Both the position numbers and the translations under genes were made by a program. Below, piece by piece: positions 54,579-64,000 of a DNA stretch of 64,000 nucleotides; position 1 is the first letter of the stretch, and each line of letters begins with the position of its first letter. Source of the DNA: Bactericera cockerelli (Eukaryota > Arthropoda > Insecta > Hemiptera > Triozidae); assembly GCA_024516035.1 (NCBI GenBank), contig CM044955.1, positions 39,443,506-39,507,505 of the forward strand. Direction: 5' to 3'. The notes beneath the pieces are model-generated. The model saw only the letters and a list, made by a program, of their open reading frames with translations, made no database searches and was not told where the DNA came from.

Positions 54579-54764
54579 GTTGGCTGGGTGAAGGCAGACA
54601 CCAAAGCCATCCAAGCCATCCACGAGCACGTGATCACACACAACCCACGCGTGGCCGTGAGCCACACAGACCACAGCACGTGGAACTTGCACATCCGGGG
54701 CGTGCAGGAAGAGGACCGAGGACAATACATGTGCCAGATCAATACAGACCCCATGAAAAGCCAG
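54579..54764 (+). CDS. DIP gene, exon with second half of Ig domain 1
   Basis: Exactly 62 codons, phase 0 at both ends (acceptor GATTTCAG before 54579, donor GTACAA from 54765). Encodes VGWVKADTKAIQAIHEHVIT, then SVSH-like SHTDHSTWNLHI and EEDRGQYMCQINTDPMKSQ: the core Trp, the D-x-G-x-Y-x-C motif and the second disulphide Cys of Ig1. The strand containing the Dpr-binding face lies here. It fits between 38076 and 61888 without any frame change. GC-richer than the intron around it, as expected for selected coding DNA. Overlapping ORFs in other frames are shadows. Confidence 0.95.
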
Positions 54765-55189
54765 GTACAATATAACGAATTTATTATTCATTAAAGCCTT
54801 AAAAAAAACAATAAGAATTAATTAAAGTTTTTTTTAGTCAAATATTGAAGTTTAAATAAAATAACAATGCCATCATGAATATTCATGTATTTTTTCTACT
54901 TTTATTTGTTCTATAGTGGAAAATGTTCTTTTGTTTTTCTCAGATAACACTCAAAGAAATTTGTATGAATAAACAAGAAAGGCGACACATTGTGTCTGAC
55001 AAATGTAATAAATACCGCTTCCCAATTTAGTAATACTATTTTTTAGATGAAAAAAGTTAATAATATTAAAAACATCCGCTTATGTATACAATAAAAAAAT
55101 CAAAGGATCAGTGTGAAAAATATTTTCCTTTATTGCTCTGGCAGACGGTTGAGGCCGCAGGATTTTATACCACGGGTTAAAAATGAGAC

Positions 55190-55480
55190 TTTTCATCCAA
55201 AGCTTACCCTAGTTTGACGTTACTTAACGGAGTGTCAACCAAAATTTGTACATTCATTGCTAAGTTTGTAAAAAATGTAATCTGTAAATTTCAGTTCAAT
55301 TGGACAAAAATTGCAACTTCTATCGCGATAAGCCATTTTCACTCAAATCTTAGCCCTGCTTGACGTTATTAACATAGTGTTATTCAATAAATTGTAAATT
55401 TATAGCTAAGTATGTAAGGAACATTCCCTGAAAATTTCAGATCGATTGGACTAAAATTACAACTTTTATCGCGTTACATT
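55190..55480. repeat. About 145-bp tandem pair
   Basis: Two imperfect copies each with a TTAGCCCTGCTTGACGTTA / TTACCCTAGTTTGACGTTA start and an ATTGGAC(A/T)AAA(A/T)TTGCAACTT end. The second half also resembles 16862-16900 in the composite repeat. Confidence 0.65.
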
Positions 55481-55792
55481 GTATAACATACATACTTGTA
55501 CATGATAGGACATTTATCGATGCGATTTTGTCTAACCATACATAGCCCTACATAGATACGGACAAGTGCTACTCAAGTTAAAGGGAGTGACACACTTCGT
55601 TACTCTTCTCTTTCATAGACTTCTTGGCGAGGACATTCAATTTCTGTCATGGTATATTAAATTTTCTTCACAAAAAAATGCAAGGATTCAGAGCAGTCCA
55701 ACAAGGATAAAACCATACCATTTTGTCCATCAGCTATTGAAAGACTTTCTGAACCACTTAAATCTAAATCAGAGAGTAAATTTAATTGTTAA

Positions 55793-55985
55793 AGGTATGC
55801 TAAATTAAGTTAATACATGAAGTGATCGTGGCACATCCACTGTTTAAACATTGCGCAATGCATAATCAATTATTGATTATTTTTACGGCGTTCACAAAAA
55901 ATAATTATTTCTCTTTCTATTATCTTGGACCAAGTTAGCGAGCGCCTCATCAGGGTTGCAAACAACAATATTCGGTACATTTTAA
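55793..55985 (+). repeat. Second copy of the 5018-5200 repeat
   Basis: Shares GGTATGCTAAATTAAGTTAA, ACATTGCGCAATGCATAAT and TCATCAGGGTTGCAAACAAC with 5018-5200. Confidence 0.75.
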
Positions 55986-57671
55986 TTAATGGTACTTAAT
56001 TTATTAGTTACTATGTACTACTATTAATGTCTCCTTCAAATATTCATGTAAAATATTGAAGGTTTCCCCAACCATTTCGTAAGCAAGAGATTCTTATTCA
56101 CCCTCGTCTTCTCATTCCATACTCTCTCTGTCCAAGTAGAGAACTTACTGAAATACATATGTATGATTATTTCCTGCGAGTCCAACGCAAATTTTGGACA
56201 TTTCAGTAAGCGTTCCACTAGGATTAATTTCAAAAATAATAAGGGCACAAAGTTCCCGGGCGTGTCTTTTTTAATGGACGGACGAAAATAATAAAATTTA
56301 TGAAGGCGTCAAGTTCATAGAATCACCTCGTGGGTTTTATTTTGACCATTTTCCATAAATTTACTTATTCTCGTCAAAATGAGAATTGATTAATATGTCT
56401 GTTTGAAGTTGACGTGTGTTGTAGATATTCTGCTGCTGCTAAAATTTTATAATAAAATGGTGATTTATTTTATTTCGGTATAACTCCGCTGTCCACTGCA
56501 CGGTCATATCAAGACGGGGGTGTTACCCTCCATGCGCAATAAACTCATATACCTGCTATCCAAGAAGATTTTTTTTATTCTATTTTTTGCTTATGAATCT
56601 TAACTTTTATTATGAATCTTTATCATGTATGGGTTTTTGTTTGAGTCTCAAGAATTAGCTGAATTTCCTACAGCCAGAACAGAGTTGTAGAATTCCTTTT
56701 TTATTGCCATACTGAATCTCAACATTGGCCATGTGTCCTTCTTCTTCTTCTTCTGATCTGATAAAGGTATTTCAGTCGGTAGTCCTACAAATAGAATGTC
56801 TTGTAGATCAAGAACGCTCTGAGTAGTGAAGCATGGCTGCTGCAGATAGCTCTTTCAGATTTACAATACCACTATCAGTTAGCTCTGGCGCTATCTAAAA
56901 AAAAAAAAAAATCTTTCAGATTGAATTTTGCGATAGCTCTTTTAGAAATGAATGTGCGCTGGTAGGTAGCTTCATTTTATGCAATAAATTCAATTTTGAA
57001 CATTTTTTTTCAGTTAGCTCATTTAGAATTTCCTACCTTCAATTATTATACTCATAAGTTAACTGGTATTTGCTTTTAGCTTACTCCCTGTAAAAAGCAC
57101 GTCAAAGAATAGTCCAAAAGAATACAAGTAGCGAAGGATATTATTATTTTTCTCTTATCATAAAGAAAATTTTTGGAGAAAATATTGTAAGCTTGGAAAA
57201 GAAGTTCTCTGAGAAAGATAAGGGAGGAGTTTGGAGAAGGAAAACAAATTACAAGAGACTATACCACATAACATTCATATTAATGCAATTACAATACATA
57301 AACATAACAAATACGTCGAAAATATAGTTTCACACATCTGGTTAAATTTCTTAGCATTAGATTTGTTGCATTAGGTTAAATTTCTTAGAATTGGTGTGTG
57401 GTACATTTGAATATTAATTTTTGTCATAGGTAGTCAAAATGTTGTTCATCGATATAGGCGAGCGGCAGTGCGCCAGGCCAAGTTTTGACTTTTCACCACA
57501 CACTATGTATAGGCACTACTTTAATAGCATGCTGATCAGTCAGTAACGGGAATGACTTTCAACGTCAAGTACCCTCTAGAAATATCACAACAAGTTTGCC
57601 AAATGGTTTTTGTCTGAATGCAGTACAAAATGATCATATAATTACCTCAAACCTGTTAGGCAATCTTCTTT

Positions 57672-58013
57672 TACTGTGTCTTATCCCTCTTAAGCCGGGT
57701 CGACGTTGTTCCACCTCATGGTTGAGATTGGTTGGTTTTGGCACATTTTTTACGGCTGGATGACCTTCCTAACGCCAACGATTCTTTTTGACTTAACGTC
57801 CTAGATCAGAACGGGGGTTTTACCCTCCATTCGCCGGGAACCAGCTAGCCACATTAACCTCACCCGGCCTAGGTAGGGCTGGAAATGCCAGCCTCACATG
57901 TACGGAGGAAACAGAATTTTCTGGGTGAGAAATCTGCTCCGACCGGGGATCGAACTCAGGATCTCTGGCCTAGAGACAGTAGTCACAACCGATACGCCAC
58001 GCCAGAAGCTTTT
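57672..58013 (-). mobile_element. SINE B, inverted, near full length
   Basis: The reverse complement runs from a tRNA-like head (TGGCGTATCGGTTGTGAC, box B GAGTTCGATCCCC) through CACATGTGAGGCTGG and CTACCTAGGCCGGGT to a 3' end with GCCGTAAAAAATGTGCC. At about 340 bp it is the most complete family B copy. The two ORFs across it are artefacts. Confidence 0.88.
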
Positions 58014-58977
58014 TGTCGGAATGCAGTACCTAATGATCATACGTACCACAAACCTGTTTGGCATTGACTGGAATATTTCACTCCTAGATTGTAATATTCA
58101 TGCTATGGATTTCAAAATGGTATGTACCTACATCACATCTACAATTTACACATTATGCGATTATTTCAAAATATTCACTTGTGATAAAAAGAGCAAAGAA
58201 AAAATGATCAGGATACTGTATTTTGTCATTTTATACCTTTAGAGTTTAGACCATGATAAACAAAATACACAAAACTACAGTAGAGATCCATATGTATTAT
58301 TGGTACACATAGATTTTCTCTTTACAAGCCAAGTATAATGGATATGAAAATATCATATACCAAGAGACCACCATGCACCGTGTAATACACATAAGGGCTT
58401 ATCCTTGTGCTCCACCCCTCGCCCGAGGTACACATGGATAATTCTGGCGGTTTCAAATGAAATTCGACCTCCTTTATCGAAGTTTTTTCTTTACATTCCT
58501 CTCGCCAAGTCTGCTGGGAATTTCAGAGTAAGAGCCTTCCTTAGCAAGGGCTTCTTTTTTGATTAAGAAATGAAGGGAAAAAAGAACTTCTGTTTTTGAA
58601 AACCCCTTATTCTCCATCTCACAACTAATAGAATGAACCGTAACTCCGTGCTCTTCTCGGATAGCTTAATAAACGGGAGATTAGAGATGTGCTTCCAAAT
58701 GAAACATGACACCTCACGCGAGATGGCAGAAGCTGGGACGGCGCGCTTTCCTTTCCAATATCATAATGGCTTCAACGCTCACAGCAATCAATCAGTGGCT
58801 AATAGTACGTGGGGCAGGAAGCAATGATCTATCAGTGGCTAATAGTGGGTGGGGCAAGAAGCAATGCCCACGGGCGAGGCTGGACAGAGTGCTATTTGAT
58901 GAGTGAGTGATGGGTGAGTGATTTGATGATATAGACATGTAGGAGTGTAGGAGCGTATTTACTTTTCTAATACAAAT
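58014..58977. other. Non-coding intron sequence
   Basis: AT-rich, with a short direct repeat ATCAGTGGCTAATAG (about 58790 and 58830) between 58780 and 58865. ORFs here are short, overlap on both strands and match nothing known. Confidence 0.5.
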
Positions 58978-58991
58978 TATATCAGAACGTA

Positions 58992-59128
58992 TCGACCTCA
59001 GTAGCTTGATCGATAAGGCAGCGGACTTGTAACCTGGAGGTCGGTGGTTCAAGTCCCGGTCTCACCGTAGATTTAGTAAAGCGAGTTTGAGTAGTTGCGA
59101 TATCACGAAAGTTAACCTTTTAACTTTT
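58992..59128 (+). mobile_element. SINE A with target duplication
   Basis: The best-preserved head of the family: TCGACCTCAGTAGCTTGATC, then GGCAGCGGACTTGTAACC and box B GGTTCAAGTCCC. Flanked by TATATCAGAACGTA (58978-58991) and TATATCAAAACGTA (59129-59142), a 14-bp duplication with one change. Confidence 0.9.
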
Positions 59129-59142
59129 TATATCAAAACGTA

Positions 59143-60944
59143 AAACATAACAGTAGAAGCAACCGCGGAAACACAAAGATAACGTGAACACCAAAATAAA
59201 AAATATTGAAGAAATCAACTTCTGAAACGTAACGTAGGAATGGAAATTAATTTGTCTTTGATACAGAAACGGACTGTGGAAAAGAGGCGCTCAGTCACTG
59301 GAAAAGGGAAAGTTAAGTTTAGTGGGGTATTGCAAAGTCTGACTAGTGTTTTCACAAGTATTGATTAACCGATTAAGCTTCTACTCGGGCATTGAAAAAT
59401 TGAATTTTCGTTGCATACCTACTTGAAAATAGTCGATTGAATTTTAATTTTTATTTTAATGTTTGTCGGACCAATATTAATGTCTAAATTAAAATTTAAA
59501 CAAAATCTTGTTCGCGCTTATCTCTTTTCAGTCCATACTTTCTTGAAGCAACTGATCAGAGAACTCGTAATAATAAAGTCAACATTTTTCCAGTATGAAC
59601 TTCCAACTGTATTTATTATTTTCAATTTGGGTTTAACTTCGTTACTTCTTACCCTCCATTCGTTGAAAAACTTGCAACCAGCTACTCAAATTTATGTCAC
59701 CCAGCCTGAGTGCGCCGAGAATAGCCAGCATCACAAAGGTTCGAATTTGAATGGTTGCCCATCCAAGTTCTAGCTGAGAATTTTAACTCTCTAACCTGAT
59801 TTTTAATATTTTCACACGGATTGTATAAATTTCCCAGTCCTTGATGTTTATGTATATATTTTCAAAGAAATATTGTTCATAAATGCAGCCGTTAGTATAG
59901 AAGTGGAACGTGAAACTTTTGACACATGCGGAGTGCTAACATATACGAGAAAAGTTTAGCAGGAAAAAAATTGACAAGGAAAAAGTTTCAAGTATGTTAA
60001 AGTTTGATACGTGACTTTCTGACCAGCAGGTATCGACAGGACGACATAATGAGACCAATTATATCGCAAGAAATCAACTTTCAAATGGGGCTTGTGTTGC
60101 GGAGCTGTAGAATGATGAAGGTGTAGGATGTCCCGTGTTTAGTTACTTCCATGTAGACATGGGGAACATCTATAATGTGTGATTCCATAAATTTACGCAT
60201 TGTTAAAATAAAACTACCAGCAAAATTGTAGCAATAAAAAGTAACAAAACACACGAATTGGACTTTTCATGATTAACAATAATTGAACGTGTCTCCTTAT
60301 GGGTCATTCAAGCTGATCTTTGTCTTTTTTGTGTCAAAAAAGTAACAAACATCGCGGTTTTTTGGCTGTAAACTTTTGCGAGCTATCAAAAGCTCGCAAA
60401 AGTTTTGGCATAATCCGGCACTATTAGGAATTCTGGAATCTTACTGTTGCGGTGGTGCAACAAAAGTGCAGCACTGCTACCTGATTTTTTTTTCTCTAGC
60501 TCAATAAAACAAATCTGTTAACAACAAGTGTAAATAATATTCATAAGGAGAGAGACTTGCTGATGGTGACTCAATAAATTGGGAACCAAGTTGAAATCGC
60601 AAGGAGGAGAATTTCCTTTCTTGCAACATAACAGTTGATATTCCTTTCACATTATTCAACTGGTAAAAAATCTCGCATCGAAAAAAGTAAACAAGATAAA
60701 ATTACAAGAAAATTGATTGAACGTGGAGCTGGAGCATGTCACACAATAATGACGTTACGTCGGTGATAAATGATGGTGACAGGAGTACCTTGCAGCCATA
60801 AACTATGCTTAGAGTCTCTGAAATTTCCTTTTATCATTCTCGTATCTTCTTGCAATGCAAAATATTTCTTTTATATAAAGAAACCCTTTACCATTCATTA
60901 TTAAGGCTGAAAAAACAACTTGAGCATACTTTATTCATAAGGGC
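59143..60944. other. Non-coding intron sequence with a SINE B scrap
   Basis: An inverted SINE B fragment (about 59650-59770: CTTACCCTCCATTCG, TGTCACCCAGCCTGAG) and the hairpin at 60371 are the only recognisable parts. Confidence 0.5.
60371..60404. other. Perfect 14-bp hairpin
   Basis: AACTTTTGCGAGCT (60371-60384) and its exact complement (60391-60404) around an ATCAAA loop. Isolated; role unknown. Confidence 0.8.
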
Positions 60945-61140
60945 AGTCACCTGGACCGAGTGGGCCACGCACAAGGCTTGCATGTACGTGACTCGGGTTC
61001 GAATCCCGGCTGGGTAGAAAATTTCTGCTCTGTACTTTGGATGTCTGGGGTCTATTTATATACCTCGTGAGCAAATATGAGTAGTAGTTGAATGAGTAAC
61101 GACTATCGACCAATCGTTCTGATCCTACCCAATTCATGAC
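60945..61140 (+). mobile_element. SINE C
   Basis: tRNA-like head (CAGTCACCTGGACCGAGTGG, box B GGTTCGAATCCCGGC) followed by CTGTACTTTGGATGTCTGGG and TGAATGAGTAACGACTATCG. The box B agrees well with a functional promoter, but the head as a whole is not a foldable mature tRNA. Confidence 0.82.
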
Positions 61141-61424
61141 TTTTCCGTTGTTTATTTCAGATTTTGACTACATAATACAATACCGCCAAAGCAACAGCTG
61201 GAATAAAGAGACTCTTGACAACTAGTCAGACATTATAAGAGCATTATTATAAAGTATTAGGATTACCTACAGCAATGATAAGCCGCCAGACCGTCCCTCA
61301 GGTCGGACTATAGTGAGCTCTGATTGGTTGAACCATCGACTTGGGGGACGCACTTGGCTCAACATAGTTGTAATCCTATTTTACAGTTCGGTCCTTAAAA
61401 AGTATCTTTTTATTAATAAGTATC

Positions 61425-61615
61425 GTCTGTCCCGGTAGTCCAGTGTTCAAGTCGTCTGTCTGGTAATCCAGAGGTTGCAGGTTTGAAATCCTGCGAGAAC
61501 ATGACAAGTTATCCTCCCACTTGGGATTTTGACTACATATTTAAAATACGTCTTGTACTTACTGCTGGAATAATGGGACTCATTAGTCCTAATTGGGCAG
61601 TATAAATATAACGTG
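61425..61615 (+). mobile_element. SINE D
   Basis: Head GTAGTCCAGTGTTCAAGTCG with box B GGTTTGAAATCCTGC, then ATCCTCCCACTTGGGATTTT and ACTGCTGGAATAATGGGACT. The uninterrupted version of 41175-41860. Confidence 0.78.
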
Positions 61616-61669
61616 ATATTATTATTAATAATAAGTTCAGGTGTTGTAGCGACATAGGGTACGGCGAGT

Positions 61670-61850
61670 TTTTTTTTTTTTTTTTTTTTTTTAAGCTTTA
61701 TTAGGTAGAACAAAAAATATATACAGTAGAGCACAATGAAATATTAAGAAAAACAAAAAGATTAAACAAATATACAAAAAGGAAAAAAAGAGAGAAATGT
61801 CCTACCTAAAGGGCGGGGTTATTGCCTGTGGCAATCTCTTCCACCTAACC
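61670..61850 (-). mobile_element. LINE 3' end beside a host exon
   Basis: The T-run at 61670-61692 is the poly(A) tail on the - strand, next to AATAAAGC. The body ends at GGTGGAAGAGATTGCC (complement). It stops about 37 bp before the DIP exon at 61888. Same family as 816-980. Confidence 0.8.
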
Positions 61851-61887
61851 TTAATCACATCCACGCACTGTTCTCCCGCTGTTCCAG

Positions 61888-62086
61888 ATGGGCTACTTGG
61901 ACGTGGTGGTCCCGCCCGATATTTCCAACGAGGAGAGCTCCAGCGACATCATGGCGCCCGAGGGCGGCACTATCAAGCTGGTGTGCAGAGCCAAGGGGTA
62001 CCCCCGCCCCCACATCACCTGGAAGAGGGAGGACGGGCAGGAGATTCTCATCAAGGAGGCAACTAGTATGGTGCCCAAGTCGAAAG
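61888..62086 (+). CDS. DIP gene, exon with first half of Ig domain 2
   Basis: Acceptor CTCCCGCTGTTCCAG ends at 61887; donor GTAAGA from 62087 leaves phase 1. Encodes MGYLDVVVPPDISNEESSSD (the Ig1-Ig2 linker with the DIP-typical VVPPDI), then APEGGTIKLVCRAKGYPRP and ITWKREDGQEILI: first Cys and core Trp of Ig2. The ATG at 61888 is an internal Met, not a start. PEGG-KLVCRA-G-P-P-ITW-REDG is closest, from memory of the family, to the DIP-alpha/beta group, but the paralogue is left open. The next exon, with the second Cys of Ig2 and Ig3, is beyond this window or was missed. Confidence 0.95.
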
Positions 62087-62454
62087 GTAAGAATAAGATA
62101 TGTACCTAATGCGGTAAGTAAAGTTAAAGAATCTAGTACGTGTCTAGATATACGTACCTAAAGGATCTCTTTAGACTTGTTCCGGCAGGATACTGTATTG
62201 CAACTGATCCCCATTCTTCTTCTTGCAACTGATCCCCATTCTTCTTCAATGGAATAATTTTAAAATAATCAAGGCATGAACCAAGAAAATATAAAAAAAA
62301 TAGAAGTTCATTCAATTTTATTTGTCTAAATTTTTGAGAGATAACAATGCAGAGTATCACAATTTTAGTGGGTAGCGTAGAATTATAGGACTTTTCCAAA
62401 ACTTTTAATATCTTATTTTTGCCTATAATTCCACCACTGGTCGCTGCTCACATT
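62087..62454. other. DIP intron, with a 24-bp tandem duplication
   Basis: GCAACTGATCCCCATTCTTC is duplicated head to tail at about 62197-62248. Otherwise AT-rich with nothing recognised. Confidence 0.6.
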
Positions 62455-62605
62455 AAAGCAGCTACTCATTTTTCCACACGAGGTATGAGTGGACCCCGAA
62501 CACACAAGAACAGAGCAGAAAAAATTTTGCCCCGCTGGGGATCGAACCCAGGTCACCGTGCGTGCAATGCATAGCGCGCTAACTCACTCTGCCACGGTGA
62601 CTTCA
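62455..62605 (-). mobile_element. SINE C, inverted
   Basis: The complement has TGAGTTAGCGCGCTATGCAT, box B GGTTCGATCCCC and GTTCGGGGTCCACTCATACC, matching 40463-40650. ORF 62489-62704 runs across it and is not a gene. Confidence 0.85.
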
Positions 62606-62635
62606 GCAGAGTATATAACATATCACCTACTGATT

Positions 62636-62755
62636 TCAGTAGTTCAGTCGTCAGGCGGTAGACTTGTAACCTGGAAGTCTGTGGTTCGACAAAAAATTGA
62701 GTGATTGTGACATCATGATCGTGATGAACACAAAAATACGAGTAGGTACGTATAA
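62636..62755 (+). mobile_element. SINE A, diverged
   Basis: AGTAGTTCAGTCGTCAGGCG, GTAGACTTGTAACCTGGAAG and CTGTGGTTCGACA resemble the head, and TGATTGTGACATCATGATCG the tail. The box B is shortened. No target duplication was looked for beyond a glance. Confidence 0.6.
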
Positions 62756-64000
62756 AATATGAAGAAAAATTATGTGTCAAAAACTCAACTTGATTCTCAG
62801 AACCTCCAGCAGTCCAGACGTAGAAATCCCCCATGTCTTCATGAGAACCCAGTATCCCGGGAGTAAACAGTTTAATTATGAAAACATTTCATATTTTGAT
62901 AGAAATGAAATGAAAGAAGAGAGAGCTTAACTCGTAAACAAGGAAGAGAGTTGTGGGGAGGCATACGTAGTACGTACACATAATAAGGGATGAACTTGTT
63001 AAGCAAACCATCAGGCTAAAAGTTTCGGCGAAAAGCAAGGTTAGAAGGGCAGAATTCCCAGCACAATTGAAAAAATAAATAGAAGGGAAAATGTTAGCTT
63101 GGGGATCTATTGTAACTAGGCGGAGGAAAGTTCTCTCTTGTAACCGCTATCATTTTTTTGTTCAAATCGAGCACACACTCGCAGGTTTTGTGAGAAAATG
63201 AAAATATCTAAATTAGAAACAGTTTATCCGGCCTCAGATTGATCAAAACAAAATGTGGATAGTATATTTTATTAGGTACAATTATTATTACATACCTACA
63301 TTAAGAAAGAAACAATCTTCCATTATTGGAAGACATTGACATTACTGTCCATTCTTGCTATTGAAGCACCAGAAGACTAACATTAAAAGTACATGTGGTG
63401 GTCGATTGTCACATTGAATAAAAAAATTGAATAATTAAATATTCATACACAAGTCGTCATTTCATTATTTTTTCTGATTGAAGAAGCAACGAATATTTCG
63501 TTGGCGCGATAATTTTCAGTACAAACTTTCTCACCTCCTATACAGTAGCGCCAACTTTTTCAACAAATCCTAGTTGTTAAGATAACAAAAGACTGGGAGG
63601 AGCTTTAGAAAGCGCCCAACCTAAGTGTCATTAGTCCTGTTCGACTTGTACTTAATGAGGCAAGAAGAAAAGCACTGGGTAAGAATTCCAGATTAAAAGT
63701 TCAACTGTAATTAAGACATTAAAGCTACATAAATCATGAAAATATTAGAATAATATAACTTTTCCTAAAGGGAAGTCATAAGTTCCTAATTTATGGTAAA
63801 CTTATAAACTTTGCTTCCAAATGTGTAATGGAAGACATACCTACATTTCCAAGCACAACGAGAGTGTAGAATAATCCAGTGTTTAGAAAGTACATCAAAG
63901 GCCCATGTAGATTACATTAGCTCAATATTAGAAGTGTCGTCATTTTCTAGCGTTGTCGCCTCGCGTCGATGGCGATGACGTCACGTTGAATACACCAGTT
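62756..64000. other. Non-coding intron sequence to the window end
   Basis: AT-rich, with no exon matching the expected next DIP segment (the second Cys of Ig2) and no repeat with recognisable ends. Confidence 0.5.

Larger units (their letters stand above)
54765..61887 (+). other. DIP intron, 7.1 kb
   Basis: Bounded by GTACAA and GTTCCAG. Contains SINEs, a 145-bp tandem pair, the 5018-type repeat and a LINE end. Short ORFs at 55566-56248 and 58633-59052 have no recognisable domain. The stretch 55986-57671 holds only a SINE B scrap (about 56490-56570) and AT-rich DNA. Confidence 0.85.

Noticed and set aside
61888..61890. ATG at 61888 as a gene start
   Set aside because: It follows a consensus acceptor and continues the DIP frame from 54764; it is an internal Met.

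Overview
The window is AT-rich, intron-rich, repeat-dense animal DNA. It is almost certainly an insect, and probably a hemipteran; the order is an inference from the repeat mix and I could not test it. There is no bacterial gene organisation. Two host genes can be supported. On the + strand, three exons (37970-38076, 54579-54764, 61888-62086) encode consecutive parts of a Dpr-interacting protein (DIP), a neuronal Ig-superfamily cell-surface receptor. All three have clean splice sites and compatible phases, and the introns between them are 16.5 kb and 7.1 kb. On the - strand, 29002-29315 encodes a small CX9C protein that I recognise as CMC4, lying within or just upstream of the DIP gene.

Nearly everything else is mobile DNA. 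From left to right: LINE 3' ends, short Helitrons (1827-2070, 5748-6005, 35275-35642), a TTAA-flanked MITE (2766-3117) and tRNA-derived SINEs with visible target duplications; a large palindromic element (8574-8998) beside GTACC-rich repeats; a full two-ORF non-LTR retrotransposon on the - strand (about 10232-14880) with a textbook -1 frameshift signal between its ORFs; a 2-kb repeat with internal tandem duplication (16114-19754) and its single copy (32005-34093); two minisatellites (20846-22137 and 23115-23925); and a deleted hAT element with an 8-bp target duplication (26495-27928). Two more palindromes lie at 30460-30952 and 52219-53204.

The central element is a complete errantivirus (Gypsy-group LTR retrotransposon with env) at 44114-51977. 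Its two 400-bp LTRs look identical, it has a 4-bp TACA target duplication, and gag, pol and env are open. Its env appears to need splicing from a short leader ATG at 44795. It is itself inserted into an older TTAA-type transposon (43263-52116) inside a DIP intron, in the same orientation as the host gene.

The host exons keep normal splice signals although repeats come as close as about 30 bp (a LINE 3' end just before the exon at 61888). The rest of the window is intronic or flanking DNA with no recognisable gene.
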